The translations under genes were made by a program, and so were the position numbers. Of a stretch of DNA of 64,000 nt, positions 50,901 through 62,939 are shown piece after piece. The notes beneath the pieces were generated by a model. It searched no databases, had not been told where the DNA came from, and was given only the letters and a program-made list of their open reading frames with translations. The stretch is taken from assembly GCA_022747635.1 (NCBI GenBank), contig JAKTNV010000010.1:42143527-42207526 (forward strand). Direction: 5' to 3'. This DNA comes from Hetaerina americana. Taxonomy: Eukaryota; Arthropoda; Insecta; Odonata; Calopterygidae. How positions within the stretch are numbered: position 1 is the stretch's first letter; the number at the start of each line of letters is the position of its first letter.

Positions 50901-53215
50901 CTTCAGCTTGGTGTTTCAGGATCTACACGCTGTGGCCGTCTCGTTTCCTCAATTGTTCACCTTGCTTTTCCGGTCCTTTTCCATGATCATCTAATATGTT
51001 TGTTTGATTTCCCTCCCTCCTCTCATTTTTTCTTAGCTTGTTCTTCCTCTTCTGTCACACTCCCTCCCTACCCGAAAAGGTTTGCCACGCTAACTACCCT
51101 TGGTTCATAGGTGTAGCCGCTGCGCAGTTTTTGGCTTGCACAAAAGCCAGGGGTGGTTTTTGTTCAGCCACTGGTCCTTTAAACCTCTGCGCACAATCTT
51201 CCACTATCAGATTTCTAGGCACCGACGCTGCTCTTAGATGGCAAAAGATATATCACCTGTGACTCCATTCGCCTTTCACGACCATCGGAATTGTGATCAG
51301 TCCGCACATATAAAAGTAACTTTTCAGTATTACTCATAGAATATATTCAAAGCTAATTTGTTCTGTTTTCTCTGCTGCAGTCAGCAAAATTTTTTGTCCA
51401 GTCGAAGAGTAAGGCATGACAGTCATAAGTAAAGGAGGCTTGTCTTGGTTAGAGATAGTCTTTTGGATCTGGCAAATGAACTTCGATGTTTTGAAATGCT
51501 CGCCGTGACCTCTAAAATATGTGCTTGAATGAAATAGAGGATGATTTTTCAGTGACTAATTCAAATGCGATGGAAGAAATAAAGAGGAAGGCCAAGATTT
51601 TTTTAGAGACGCCAAGAGATGAAATATTTCTGAAAGTCATGAATTTACGGAAATATTCGTAGGAAATAGTAGCTTGACTTCCACAAACTAACTCTCAAAT
51701 TGTTAGCCTGTGATATGAGTCTCTTAATTCGTAATGAATTTGTTTGCCAAAGAATGTTTTTCGAAAGAGTCGGCCCGGTGGATAATCTAATCGCTATGCA
51801 ATTCAAAATTAGTGGATTCGAATCTCTCGCGATTAACGGATGACTTTTTGCCTTACTGTGGTTCCTCTACACAGAATAGGCACGTCAGTTATATAGTTAG
51901 CATTTGTGCCGCCCGAAGCAGTCTCTGAATGAACAGCATCCTACCCTTAACGAATTCCCTATCTATACATGTATACATATTGTACTAATCCGACTAGGTT
52001 ATAGCGGATAGCCGGCCGAAGTGTAGCATAAGGAGGCAGAATGGTCTTGTACCGACGATCGTTCGGATTCTGTTCAGAGTGGACGTACTTGATTCTCCTT
52101 TTCACTGTGTGTGACATGTCCTTAATTCATTTGATAAATATAATTACTATACCGGGATCTTGAAATATCAGGACCCAACCCTAATGGAGAGAAGCCAACG
52201 CAGACATGTTATCCATGTAATGTTTTATTGATGCGTACTCGTATTTGGGCGCCACCGCCACTGCATGCGGAAGTGCCAGAGGTGGCGTCTGCAAGGTATA
52301 CTTGTATATCCATTTCGTTGATGAACCCCAAATCATAATTTGAAGTTCTGAGCTCACCCATGCTATTACACTACCCACGAGGTTTTCATTTTTACTCTAT
52401 TTGGGGTGGCATAATTTAGTTCCCAGGCCACTTCAGAAAACCAATGCGCGCAAATGATACAGCTAGTCTAATAAATATTTCCGCCAACGGAATTGTAGGT
52501 ATTCACTTTGATGTGTCTCAACAAAGGAATTAGCCAATCTTCACTATAATTATAAAGAGTTTAATCATTAATCTTTCAAAGCAAACATTAATTTCAGATA
52601 ATAATAATGAATTTTTTTCCAAATAGATTTATAAGTCTTCATTTATGCCTGAAAGACTGGTCAAATCGGAGTTCGACGATCGACGAGGATAACCTTTTCT
52701 GCCCGTAGTCAGAGCGTCCGAGGGTCCTGTGCCACCCACGAAAGTCTGCTTACACGTAAGTGACCTATATTTTCAATTAGTTCACTCTTCACGTTATCTC
52801 GTTCTGAACTTTCAAATGATCAATACTGTAGTTTCCATGCCTGCATTTCGATTAGCCCGAGTTTGTTTTCAAAATCTATTTCCTAAGGACTTCACTTTCA
52901 TTGCTCTAGCAACCAGCGTCTAACTTTTTCCGAAATATTATTTAAACTTTTAGAAAGAGATATAATTTAGGTCTATTGTGTATATATCAATAAAGTTAAA
53001 CGCTGATGTAGACGCTACTTTAATATGATCAAATTCTGCATTTGTAACTACATTCCACTCTGTTGGCTCTTTTCGCCACTATCACGATTAGTTAATCTGA
53101 TTTCAATCAATAGTAGGTTGCTACATAAAAACCTCGGCTATTATTCCACGTCTGCACAATAACCCTCAATCTGCTGCAAGGGAGTGAAATGGGTAGTGTT
53201 AAGACTTGTTTTCAT
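48000..53215. other. Intergenic stretch, no recognised gene
   Basis: Apart from a SINE-like element at 51770 I see no gene. Bases 50900-51260 are GC-richer and pyrimidine-biased and may be an old repeat, but match nothing I recognise. A minus ORF at 52181-52378 has no family resemblance. Confidence 0.4.
51770..51935 (+). repeat. tRNA-derived SINE-like element
   Basis: An A-box-like TCGGCCCGGTGGATAA (51770-51785) and a B-box-like GGATTCGAATC (51814-51824) are spaced as in a tRNA gene, but the cloverleaf is degraded and there is no clear acceptor stem. This favours a SINE head over a working tRNA gene. Confidence 0.45.
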
Positions 53216-53219
53216 GCAT

Positions 53220-53403
53220 CCATTTTTGAGGCGTAGCAGACAGTGCAGCCAATCAGGACGCAGATTGTCGCCGCGGGTTGCGACGCCGTAAATAATCGCA
53301 CATCCCTCAATTTTGGCGGCTCCGCAGTCGCCCTAACGAATTTCTACTGAATTTTGCGACCTTTAACGCTGAAAAAATACCCCGAAATGAGTAGTAATTG
53401 GTA
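53220..53403 (+). promoter_or_regulatory. CpG-rich candidate promoter and first exon
   Basis: A CpG-dense block contains a CCAAT box (AGCCAATCAG, about 53249-53258) and TTTTGGCGGC (near 53311), an E2F-like site. An ATG at 53387 (MSSNW) is followed by a strong donor GTAAGT at 53404. This looks like a promoter plus short first coding exon of a plus-strand gene whose next exon I could not find. Confidence 0.3.
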
Positions 53404-53681
53404 GTAAGTTATAATTCCTGATCGAGAGTAGATTACCATATAAGCAAGATTTTCGCCGGTCGTCGTTTTGTACCTTGAAATGCGACACGTTGCATAGAAT
53501 CGGAATTACTGTACACCAGGTCGGCTCTTTGGCTATTGCAGCAATTGGTAGGCTTGCAACCTAGGACCTTCCTCACATCACGGTACCCTAAGTGGCGCAA
53601 GGTGGGTGATTCATTTCACTCAAAAATCGATTATTTTTATCGTCGATGTTTGCGTTTGAACTTAATAACACAGCAATAGTT

Positions 53682-55526
53682 CGAGGTATGTTCAAAAAGT
53701 ATCGCGAATTTTGAATTTTCGTGGGTTACGTATATTTGATTTTCGATTTTTTTGTGGCGATATGTTGGTACTTACGTCTCTCACTTATGCCGAAAAGTTC
53801 GGCCATTTTGAATGTTCAGTCATTTGTTGACAGCTGTTTTGGCTTGTCCTCGATTTCGCCTGTTCCAAAAAATGTATCAAATTCTGTGTGAAAGACGAAA
53901 TTAAGTTCGCAGGCGCATTCCGAATGTTGACTGTGGCATATAGAGAAGCTACAGGGTTCGTCCGGAAAATAAGTGTACTGAGCTCAGGAAAAAAAATTTA
54001 TTACACTTTTACATATCTTAAGCTAATATTCCTCAAAATAACCTTCCTTGTGAGTCGATACACTTGTTCCAGCGGCGTTCCCATTCCTGGAACGCTCCCG
54101 CGAAGGCATCATCGGGAACCTCTCGAAGACTCGTCGTCGACCTCTTCTCTGCCCTCCACGAACATCTTGTGCCACCGAAAGATCATGTTTCTGGACATGG
54201 CTGACTCCCCGTAAGCCTGGTTAATCATACCGACAGTTTCGGTAGACGATTTCCCAAGCTTTACCGCAAATTTGATGGAATAACGCTGCTTCGGCATCAC
54301 GTTCCGTGACGTGGGTCGAGCGTGGAGGTTCGCGTTAACAGAGCTCCTCACTACACCACAGCTCAGAGCCGACTGCCTTTTTCAGCGTCGCTTGCCAACA
54401 TACCCCCCTCCAATCGCTGCCCGTCAGAGCGGTGCTGGGCGCGCCTGGAGCGGCGCGCCCAGCCCAGGAGTCAGTACACTTATTTTCCGGACGAACCCTG
54501 TACCTTGGACCAAAGCAACGTTTATCGGTGGTGCAAAATGTTCTCAGAGGGCCGAGAAGATGTGAACAACGAAGAGCATGCCGGACGCCCGTGTCAACAA
54601 TTGACGAAAACATTTATGAAGCGAAGATAACAGTTTTGGTCAATCGTCGAATCACCGTTAGAGAAGTTGCTGAGGACCTAAACACATCGATTGGCTTGTG
54701 CCAATCAATCTTCGACGTCTAGCAATGATTTGGGCTTGACACGGGTCGCCGCGAAATTCGTAGCAAAATTGCTCAATTTCGACCAGAAACAGGAACGCAT
54801 TAAAATTGCTAATTAGGTCTTGGACTCTGTCCGTGACGACCCAAATTTGCTCCAGGGGTCATAACTGGTGACGAATCATGGGTTTATGGTTATGACGTGG
54901 AAACTCCCAATCATCCGAATGAAAGCTGCAGCACGAGCCAAGACCGAAAAAAGCGCGCCAAGTTCGGTCGAATGTGCAAGTTTTGCTTACAGTTTTCTTC
55001 GATTGCAGGGGCGTGGTGCATCATGAGTTCTTGCCACAGGATGGAGCGGTAAATAAGGAATACGAGTACTTTCAAGTTATGCGCAATTTGCGCGAAGCAA
55101 TCCGCTACACACGCCCGGAGTTGTGGAAGAATAAAAAATGGCTTTTGCACCATGGCAACGCTCCTGCTCACACATCGTTACTTGTGCACGAATCCCTGGC
55201 GAAAAACAACGTACTAATGATGCTGCAGCCACTGTATTCCCCAGATCTGGCCCCCAGTGACTTTTTCTTGTTCCCAAAACTGAAGAGGCCCATGAAAAGA
55301 TGACGCTACGCTACGATTGACGAGATAAAGACTCCATCGAAGGAGGAGCTGAACAAGATCACAAAAAAATGATTTTTTGAAGTGATTCGAGGATTGGAAA
55401 ATACGTTGGCACAAGTTTATTATATCTAATGGGTATTACTTTGAAGGGGACAGAATAGATATTCTTGAATAATTAAATAATTTTTGAAAATACAGAAAAG
55501 TCGCGATACTTTTTGAACAGACCTCG
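53682..55526 (+). pseudogene. Outer mariner, full-length but dead, split by another mariner
   Basis: Inverted repeats of 26 bp (53682-53707 and 55501-55526, starting CGAGGT) match at 25 of 26 positions. TA follows the right end; the left flank is TT. Subtracting the 549-bp inner element and its duplicated TA leaves 1294 bp, a typical mariner length. Coding remains: MKDEIKFAGAFRMLTVAYRE before the insertion; LDQSNVYRWCKMFSEGRED after it; then VNRRITVREVAEDLNTSIG, ITGDESW-like text and, at 54974-55303, VLLTVFFDCRGVVHHEF, HHGNAPAH and YSPDLAPSDFFLFPKLKRP. The second catalytic residue is G instead of D, and several stops and frameshifts are present. Confidence 0.9.
53952..54500 (-). mobile_element. 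Inner, internally deleted mariner with perfect 30-bp inverted repeats
   Basis: Both ends carry the same 30 bp (starting CAGGGTTCGTCCGGAAAATA), and TA flanks both sides (53950-53951, 54501-54502). On the minus strand 54294-54109 encodes the N-terminal DNA-binding part (MPKQRYSIKFAVKLGKSSTE, IFRWHKMFVEGREEVDDE). Close behind, in another frame, comes the C-terminal part (REVPDDAFAGAFQEWERRWN, KCIDSQG). The whole catalytic core is missing. The unit could be moved only by a transposase supplied elsewhere. About 130 bases around 54400-54480 are very GC-rich. Confidence 0.9.
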
Positions 55527-55529
55527 TAT

Positions 55530-56185
55530 ACGACTCGGATAACCCGAAATGCTTCAGTGAGAATTTCCCACCCCCAATTCGCCCTTGCGGTTGAGCGTCC
55601 GTTGACTGTTCTGAATTCTTTTTCGGATGAAAAAGAGTCCAATTTAGAAGAAGGTAATGCAAAATCATTAAACTATTCGACCAAATCACCAAATTTTTAC
55701 TACAATAATTTATCGTGCGAATATTTATTTTTTTATTGCTTAATTTATTTGAAATGTATGTGTGGTGCCAAGTTTTATTCATTTTACTCCAGAATTGCGT
55801 CAGCGGCATCCGTTGTAATTTGAAAAATATCCAGTTTGCATACACTTTGATGATGGAGAACGTTTCCCGCGAAGGTGATTCTTCACATTGGGGAAGGAGA
55901 AAAGTCACGTTAAGCTAGGTCTGATCAATGGGGAATTATTTATCATCCACAGCAACGTAGGTGAACTAAGTATTTTCAACTTGCAACGGCTGCTGCTTAC
56001 CCAATTCTGCTGTCGAACTAATTAAATCTGTATCTTCCATGCGAGAAATATTCGAAAGGAAGGGCCGTTTTCGTATATTTCAATAATGATCACTCAGAAC
56101 AAAATTTCACGCGCGCAGCACCATCTATTGATTATTTATTTAAGCCACTAAAGGTATTGTTTTAATTCATTTGTCGTTTGCCTGT
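55530..56185. other. Spacer between mariner copies
   Basis: Overlapping ORFs on both strands (such as a 160-codon minus ORF at 55426-55908 that runs into the mariner end) have no family resemblance. No gene called. Confidence 0.4.
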
Positions 56186-56189
56186 CTGT

Positions 56190-56830
56190 GAATGCAGATT
56201 ACAATGTTCGCGAAAATCGTTGCTGCCAATAGGTGCGAAGTGCCTCCTGTGATTCGAATTTTGTGTGGAAAAGGTTCATCAGCTGTCCAAATTCATCGTA
56301 AGTTGAGCCTGGTCTATAGATCTACGGTAATGAGTGAAGGAAAGGTTAGAGAGTGGTGTCGAGGCTTAAAAATGGCTGTACCGATGTGCACCATGAAATC
56401 GCTCAACCAGTGGGCCAAGAACTGCGATCGGATCGTCGATTGACGATTAGAGCTGGCTGATAAATTTCCTCTTGTTGGGCGCACTAATATTTGCCCGATT
56501 GTTCCGGAAAGGCTCGGATATCATTAAGTATGCGGTAGTTGGATACTGGAAATGCTCACCTAGATAAAGTGCAAAGAATGTTGAGTGGACGAGTGCTTTT
56601 GGCTATCGACACTCCCCACCGTACACCTAGCGATTTTTGCCTCTTCTTGCGCTTGAAACAGTGGCTTGGTGGGCAGTGATTTGAAGGCGACGAGGGACTT
56701 AAGATCGCCGTTGTTAAATGGCTCAATTCCTAGGCGGCGAACTTCTATGTTGAGGGCTTAAAGAAGCTCGTGCAGGCTTACGAAAAGTGCCTTAGAAGTG
56801 AACGGCGATTAAGTAGAAAAGTATAGTAGG
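56190..56830 (+). pseudogene. Second-type mariner relic with internal deletion
   Basis: 56192-56443 gives FAKIVAANRCEVPPVIRILC, GKGSSAVQIHRKLSLVY and KVREWCRGLK, the N-terminal helix-turn-helix of the mariner group related to SETMAR-type sequences (form: NCEVRSVIRFL.AKG.SAAEIHRQL..VYG). From about 56595 the C-terminus follows directly (TPHRTPSDFCLFLRLKQWLG, FEGDE, AANFYVEGLKKLV), ending near 56820. The middle, with the first two catalytic aspartates, is deleted. A candidate right end lies near 56890-56925; no left repeat was found. Confidence 0.65.
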
Positions 56831-57590
56831 TTTGTAGGAAACTAAAACCGTCAATAAAAACTTATTCTAACGAAAATATATTTTTTTAATGACTTACCGC
56901 CCCATACTTTTCGAATTACTTCATGCAATACAAATTATTATAGCAAGATAACAAAAATAAAATTTTGCACAATAAAGTATCCGAATAAAATTTGCATTAT
57001 CACTTTTTACGAAACAGCCCTCATATGATGAAAGTCAGCGGTCCCTTCTCTGTATTATAGGCGGCCTATTAATGGGCGGCTGCCACTGGTCAAATCACTG
57101 CAAATTCATAGGATTCAGTTGTATTTTTTGGAAAATTTCCTCCAAATTGGCACCCTGCTTGCTTGGAATCCTGCTGTCAAAGATCCACTATTTTTTTATT
57201 CATTATGAGCACACTTGATTATGTTGTAAATGATATCTACATCTGGAGGTTTTCCCATAATCTGCATTCAAGTGGGCGCACTCGGTAACATTAAGTAAAC
57301 CAAGCAGCATTGACTATGTTCTGGTGATTGAACCAGTATTGGCTGAATAATGGCCATGCTATTTGATGCCAATAATGCCATTATCCTAAAATTGATGACA
57401 GTGGGTTGACATGTGAAATCAATGCTGTTATGGAATTAGGAAGTTATATTCACCTTCAACTCATCAGGGTTTTCTGAAGTCATTCACATATTTCTGCGAT
57501 TATATCAAATAAGAAATATAGATAAATGGAACTGAAAAATGGATATGTCATAGCAAGCATTTGATTTATTTATGAAGTTAAAAGGAGTTT

Positions 57591-57653
57591 ATATTTTCCA
57601 CATTTTACCTTTATGCGCATGTGCTTCAATGTTATCAGACATCATCATTAGGT
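57591..57653 (-). repeat. Copy of the CTGATGATG...GAAAC-type motif
   Basis: Minus strand: CCTAATGATG, a hairpin with arms ATGT/ACAT, TGAAGC, then ATAAAGGTAAAATGTGGAAA. It follows the unit in the 8.6-kb foldback segment by segment, with hairpin arms different in sequence but still paired. Confidence 0.55.
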
Positions 57654-57950
57654 GCAATTACAAATTGACAATTTGGAATGGAGTCTTAAGTATATAGCTG
57701 AAGGGATAGAGGGAAAATGACAGAGTTGAGGAAGTGATTCAGATAAGGGAAAAGAATTATTAGTCAATTCTGCTATCTGGAATTAGAAGAAGTATAGAAA
57801 CGTAATGCCGATGGTGAAAGAGTATCACCATTGATTTGGTGGTGACATCAGAACAATAAGATAGGGATATCCTCTTTGAAATTTAAACTTAATGGTATCC
57901 GACATAAATTTATGGAATATCCATAATTTCAAAATAGCTTAAAAATAAAG

Positions 57951-57954
57951 TATG

Positions 57955-57986
<32 letters not shown>

Positions 57987-58022
57987 TATATATAGTATAT
58001 ATATATATATATATATATATAA
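57951..58022. repeat. (TATG)n(TA)n microsatellite
   Basis: About eight TATG/GTAT units pass into TA repeats with one G interruption. Confidence 0.95.
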
Positions 58023-59741
58023 TAAAAATAACTGCTTTTGGTGCATGGCACTCATGTGTATACATGCTCTTAGTCAGTGAAAAAGGGGTAATAGCAGTGT
58101 AGGTGAAATATTCGTGGGAGCTGAAATATTGGTGATTTCCTCATACTCTGTCGGTAATGAACATGCTACAGAGCAGTGAGAGTCTCTGTGGAACATGCCA
58201 AGGAGAGTGTAAAGAGTACAAGGTTATTTTTAACTATGGATATTTTGGAAACTAGTTTTGATGGTGAATTTCAAAGATAAAGTGGATCTTTAAAGTGATA
58301 AAAGAAGAAGCTTATTTGATCCTAGAAGTGTGAAAGGCAGTGTAACTCTACAATATATGGTAACTCTTTCGAGATAGTTTGGGCACTGCTTAAGACCTGT
58401 AAATTTATTTGGAACAAAAAGTAGTGGAAAACGTAAGGAGCATCCACAGGAAATGGAAGAACTTTGTAAGTCATATAATGAGAGGTAAGAGATAACGAGC
58501 TTGTAAAGCTTCAGGGAACCAACACTGGATATAGATAACCAGGAAAATTGAGTCAAGCAAACTGAGGATTGAAGAACTAGCGAATAAGATTCATATTAAT
58601 CCAAGATACACAGGAGCATAAACTGTTGGGGCACAGGGGATTTACTAACTTGGATGAACAGGAATGACTAAGGGTGAAGTATAAATATTATTCACTACAC
58701 ATTACACTATTATTATTTATTATGCTTTTATTACCGTCTTTTTATATTTCAAAATTTTCTACCAGTCTCAATTAAAAATAAGTTATTACAATAACTGAAT
58801 ATTGCTCAATCATTATTGTCTGCAATTGGGCATTTACTTTGCTTTTGTATCACATGGTAGTCATCTTTTTTCACTGTACTGCTGTATGCCTCCCGAAAAG
58901 ATAATACTTGAGTGGGGGCCCTAATGTGTGGCTTGTGGTGATGTGAGCGTGAGAATGTGTGACCAATAATAAATTATTCTAAATCATAAAAAAGGACCAG
59001 TGGTTTGCTTTTGTGCTGCCTGATCAGGATAATACATTAGTTATGCTGTCTTTTTACAACAACCTATTGGATATTGGAGAGATATTATAAGAAAATATGT
59101 ACGGGAGAGTTTAGAAGGAAAAAGTAAATGGATCGTAATATAGGAAAGAAGAACCAGATGATCTGGGCACATCAAACCTATTTGTAAGGATAAGGAAAAT
59201 AATGAAATGAAACGTTGAAGTGAAAGTGCTACAGGGAAGTCAAAGAGACAAGTAATTAGGCCAAAAGAAGGATGTTAGGAAGAAGATCTATCAGTGAGTA
59301 AGTGCGTTAATAGAGGAGGAAACGAAAGGGTGGAAGGGTGCAGACAAGTAATTTTCAATTTAATACTGATGGCAATGATGATTGATATTTACATATTTGG
59401 GTTTTTTCTAAAAATATTATAGCTTAGTTATGTACATAATTGGAGGTCTTTTTTGCTCCAGCTTATGTGCCCTTAGCTGGTTCTTACTCTTTTGGGGTTA
59501 CTCTCTTGATTTCCTTTTTCTTGTAAAAACTAAATGGGAAAGCATTCAGATTGTGATTCCATCCTTATAGTCCCACAGTTTTGCTGTTATTGCCACATGA
59601 ATCTAAATGATAGTTAAAAGAACATATATCCACAGGAAAATATTATTTCAGGTAGGCCAAAATAAATACAAATAGCATGAGATATGCGGGCTAAAAGACT
59701 GAATTAATGTATATAAATACTTATGAAATAGTAATGACCAT

Positions 59742-59830
59742 GTGATAACACTTTTCCAGTAGATAAGATTTATGATGTGACCAGTTTCATGGTATTACAT
59801 CATTTTCAGGTCAGACCTGAAGACCGAAAT
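59742..59830. repeat. Copy of the CTGAWRATG...GAAAC motif, head-to-head remnant
   Basis: Minus 59810-59742: CCTGAAAATG, hairpin arms ATG/CAT, GAAACTGGT, ATAAATC, CTGGAAAAG. On the plus strand a short opposite copy starts at 59814 (CCTGAAGACCGAAAT). The two meet around an AGGTCAGACCT palindrome, recalling the 8.6-kb foldback centre. Confidence 0.45.
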
Positions 59831-60596
59831 CATTTTTTTTATTTCTCCCTCTATTCCCAAAAATAATTTTTACTTAATATTTATGGCCTACAAGGAACCC
59901 CTCCGTAAAACATTGCTGTTAGCATTAATGAACAATCTGTTGGTATACTTCATTGTTGTTTGCTCTTCATTTAATCCACCATAGTCTTAGATTCTATATA
60001 CTTAATATACTTTGATCATTCTAAGCTTTCAATGAGTTTGCAATATGGATTACACTTTGCTTTTATATGAGATTCAGTTTTAAAAGAAATATTTTGTGTT
60101 CCTCTGTCAAGGGTAGACCTATGCAAAAATTATAAGTAATAACAAGTTGAGCTGTCAGGAATATGTATCAAATGTCATGTTCAATGATCCCAATAGTAGT
60201 ATAAAACTTGGGTATTATCCGGCTCTATGAAAACCTAAGTAAAACTCAAAGTTTTTAGAACTTTCAAACTATATACATGAAAAATTTTAGCAATTTTATT
60301 ATTTGGCATTTTTTATAATTTGTCAGTATTTGTCAAAAAGAGTTTCTGTCTTTGATACCAAACAGTATAAAGGGAATGAAAATATGTCACTCCCTGTAAT
60401 ATTAAACATGTTATCATACACACTAAGGCATATTTAGCAGGGAAACAATTACCCTAGTTGCAACACAGAGCATATGCCTGTAAGCAATTCTTGATCCCTG
60501 AATTTGCTTATAATGCAAACCATCCAAGAAATAAAGTATACTTTGATATTTGTCTTGGGTGGAAATTAGGTTATATTCATAATAAGTTAGATTGAG

Positions 60597-60770
60597 GCTT
60601 AGTAGGCCAGTGAATAGAGTATTCACCCACTGGACTGAGGATTCTGGGCACAAATATGGCCTCCAGAGACTCCCTAAACATAGGAGGGAGTCAATGGATA
60701 CCACAACTTCCTGGGCAGCCATAGGTAGTATGGGGTAAGAACATAGAATATATCTGGAATAGGAAGTCTT
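60597..60770 (+). repeat. tRNA-derived SINE-like element
   Basis: AGTAGGCCAGTGAATAGAGT (A-box region, 60601-60620), ATTCACCCACTGGACTGAGG (anticodon-arm-like) and CTGGGCACAAATATGG (degenerate B box near 60646) are arranged as in a tRNA, followed by an unrelated body. The 167-codon minus ORF across it is not a gene. Confidence 0.5.
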
Positions 60771-61439
60771 GATGGAGTGTAGTGGCGGCTGACCTCTGCT
60801 ATCACTTGTCATGCCTGTCTTTAATTGAATGTTTGTTTTTTTAGTAATTTTAGGACTGTTCTCATAACAAGTACATGAATAATACCTGCTTGATATTGAA
60901 CCTCCTGCAATCCAATAGGGAAGCATGGCAACATTTTAAGGATGATACCTTGAAAGTCTTATATTTTACCCTTCATGAGTAACTCACATAATATTAGCAA
61001 AATAAATTTTGAAATTCATCCGAATGAGTTTTGGAGACAAAGGGAATAAGGTGATCTCAACTAGGTTTTTCACTTAGGTAAGGATATTTTAGCTTAGTGA
61101 CCACTGGAAATGTGTTTTTAATATCCTTTGATGACTGGGATAAAAAAATATATGTTTCAGATAGAGGTTCACAGACTTTAATGCTAGTCACTGCCAAGTA
61201 AAGTTTTACATTTATTTAAATAACTGCATGAAGAATCTAAATGTTGTTGTCCTCAGTTATAAAAAACCAATGTAATCAACACAAAGGTTAGTTTTATTGG
61301 TAAAGCTCACCTAGTACAAAAGCCAAATGCATGTGAAATTCAAACAGCAGGATAGGGGGGCCAATTCCTATTCCTGTGCCACCTTGGTTTCTGAGTAGGT
61401 GGTAGGTGTATAAGGCACTCTAAAAATTGTACTGCTTGA

Positions 61440-61535
61440 ATTAAGCTGAGGGTGCCCAGAGGCATCACCGTGAATCAAATCTGGACCCTCATTTCAGCAG
61501 CCTAGTACTCTACCGATTGGACTAGCATGCCTGAT
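61440..61535 (-). repeat. tRNA-derived SINE-like element, minus orientation
   Basis: On the minus strand GCATGCTAGTCCAATCGGTA (A-box region) is followed about 35 bases later by CAGATTTGATTCACGG (B-box-like, 61470-61485), with an intervening anticodon-arm-like stretch GGCTGCTGAAATGAGG. Degraded; no gene-quality tRNA fold. Confidence 0.45.
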
Positions 61536-62939
61536 GCAGAGCAACTACATTTTTTCTAGCAGTAGGGTAAATATACTGCAGTATCCACCACACACCAGTA
61601 TTAGCCAACAATGAATCCAGAAGAACCAATCGACTTTTCATTACTTTTTTATTTATGTTGAAGGGTAATGTGATGAGAGGTTCCTAATGGACACATTAAT
61701 ATTACTTAAGATTTTGAAATCTCTTATCATCATTTTATTAATGAGATCACTTGTAGAGAACGAAATTGACAGGCCTTATTATTTCCACTACTGTACTTTT
61801 CAAATGAGCTATATCCATATTATTGGGCATAAGGATTTCCCAACATCATTAACCTTATGAAATTCACACAATGGTTATTTTCTGCCCCACAATGAAGTCA
61901 CTAAAAGTCTTTATCACTTTTTATTTACATCCTCCTCACTGTAGTGTTACCACTGAGGCTTTACAGTAGGTATCCATGACATTACTATTTATATATTTGG
62001 TCAAATTAACAAGGTATGCATTCTTTCAAGTAGCATTTTCATATTTTAATAGTGGCATCTCTATGACTTCTTGAAGATAATATGTACAAAATATTCAGTG
62101 TGAGTTAAGTTAATTCCTATAGCCAATTATAAGAAAATTTAGAAAGCTCCAATGATGTTATTTCGGTCAGCCGTTGGCCATCAACAAGGAGAGGTAAGGG
62201 CTTGACAGCAAGAAAACGTCAGTACTGTAGCACTGTTCCATGTTCAGTGAAAAAAAGTCAAAAGTATTAAGTGAATTTTTAAAATAAAATGGCAAGCATG
62301 ACATGATGAACTTATCATGACAAAAGTAAGCCTTGCGATAAATGGGAGTGTGCTTCTGAACTTGGAGGCTGAGGACCCAATCAATAGGATCCATTTAACC
62401 TATAGAGCCAACCTAAGTTGAATTACTAACATTGTTTTGCAAATGCTTTGTAAACAGCCTATGATAAATAATTTAAAAAAATCAAATTGTAAAACCGTGA
62501 AACATGTTATACTATGACATTTCTGTGGAATACAGGTTGTACCTATTTCCATGAAGCGAAATCTTTAATCGTAAAATTTAGCCTGTGACAAGTTGTACAA
62601 GTCTTTTTATTAACATGCCAAAACTTACGGGTAGTGCGTCTCATTCCCTCATGATACAGAAAAATTTTCTGAATAATAGCGTTATGCCTACAGCATTCTG
62701 TGGAATAAAGAAGCTCCTCACAATTGAATAGTTAAGAAAGTGATATTAGTTGATACTATTACGCGTGCTAAAATTTACGGGTGTGGTCAATAGCTAACTT
62801 TTTCGGAAGATTCCGCCCGGATTATAAATATGATATTTCTATGTTCGTTTTTAAACTGCTGTATTCTATTTCCTTTGATGCCGTTGGGGTAGTTCCATTT
62901 TCCTTTACTTTACCATGATGTGGGCGAGAGTGAAAATCA

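Noticed and set aside
51770..51840. Functional tRNA gene
   Set aside because: A and B boxes are present but acceptor and anticodon stems do not pair; better explained as a SINE head.
55426..55908. 160-codon minus-strand ORF
   Set aside because: It reads through the mariner inverted repeat and adjacent spacer; no recognisable domain.
57700..59350. Plus-strand LINE
   Set aside because: Purine-rich like other LINE relics here, but no motif could be matched with confidence.
60423..60926. 167-codon minus-strand ORF
   Set aside because: It crosses a SINE-like element, has no family resemblance and no protein-like pattern.
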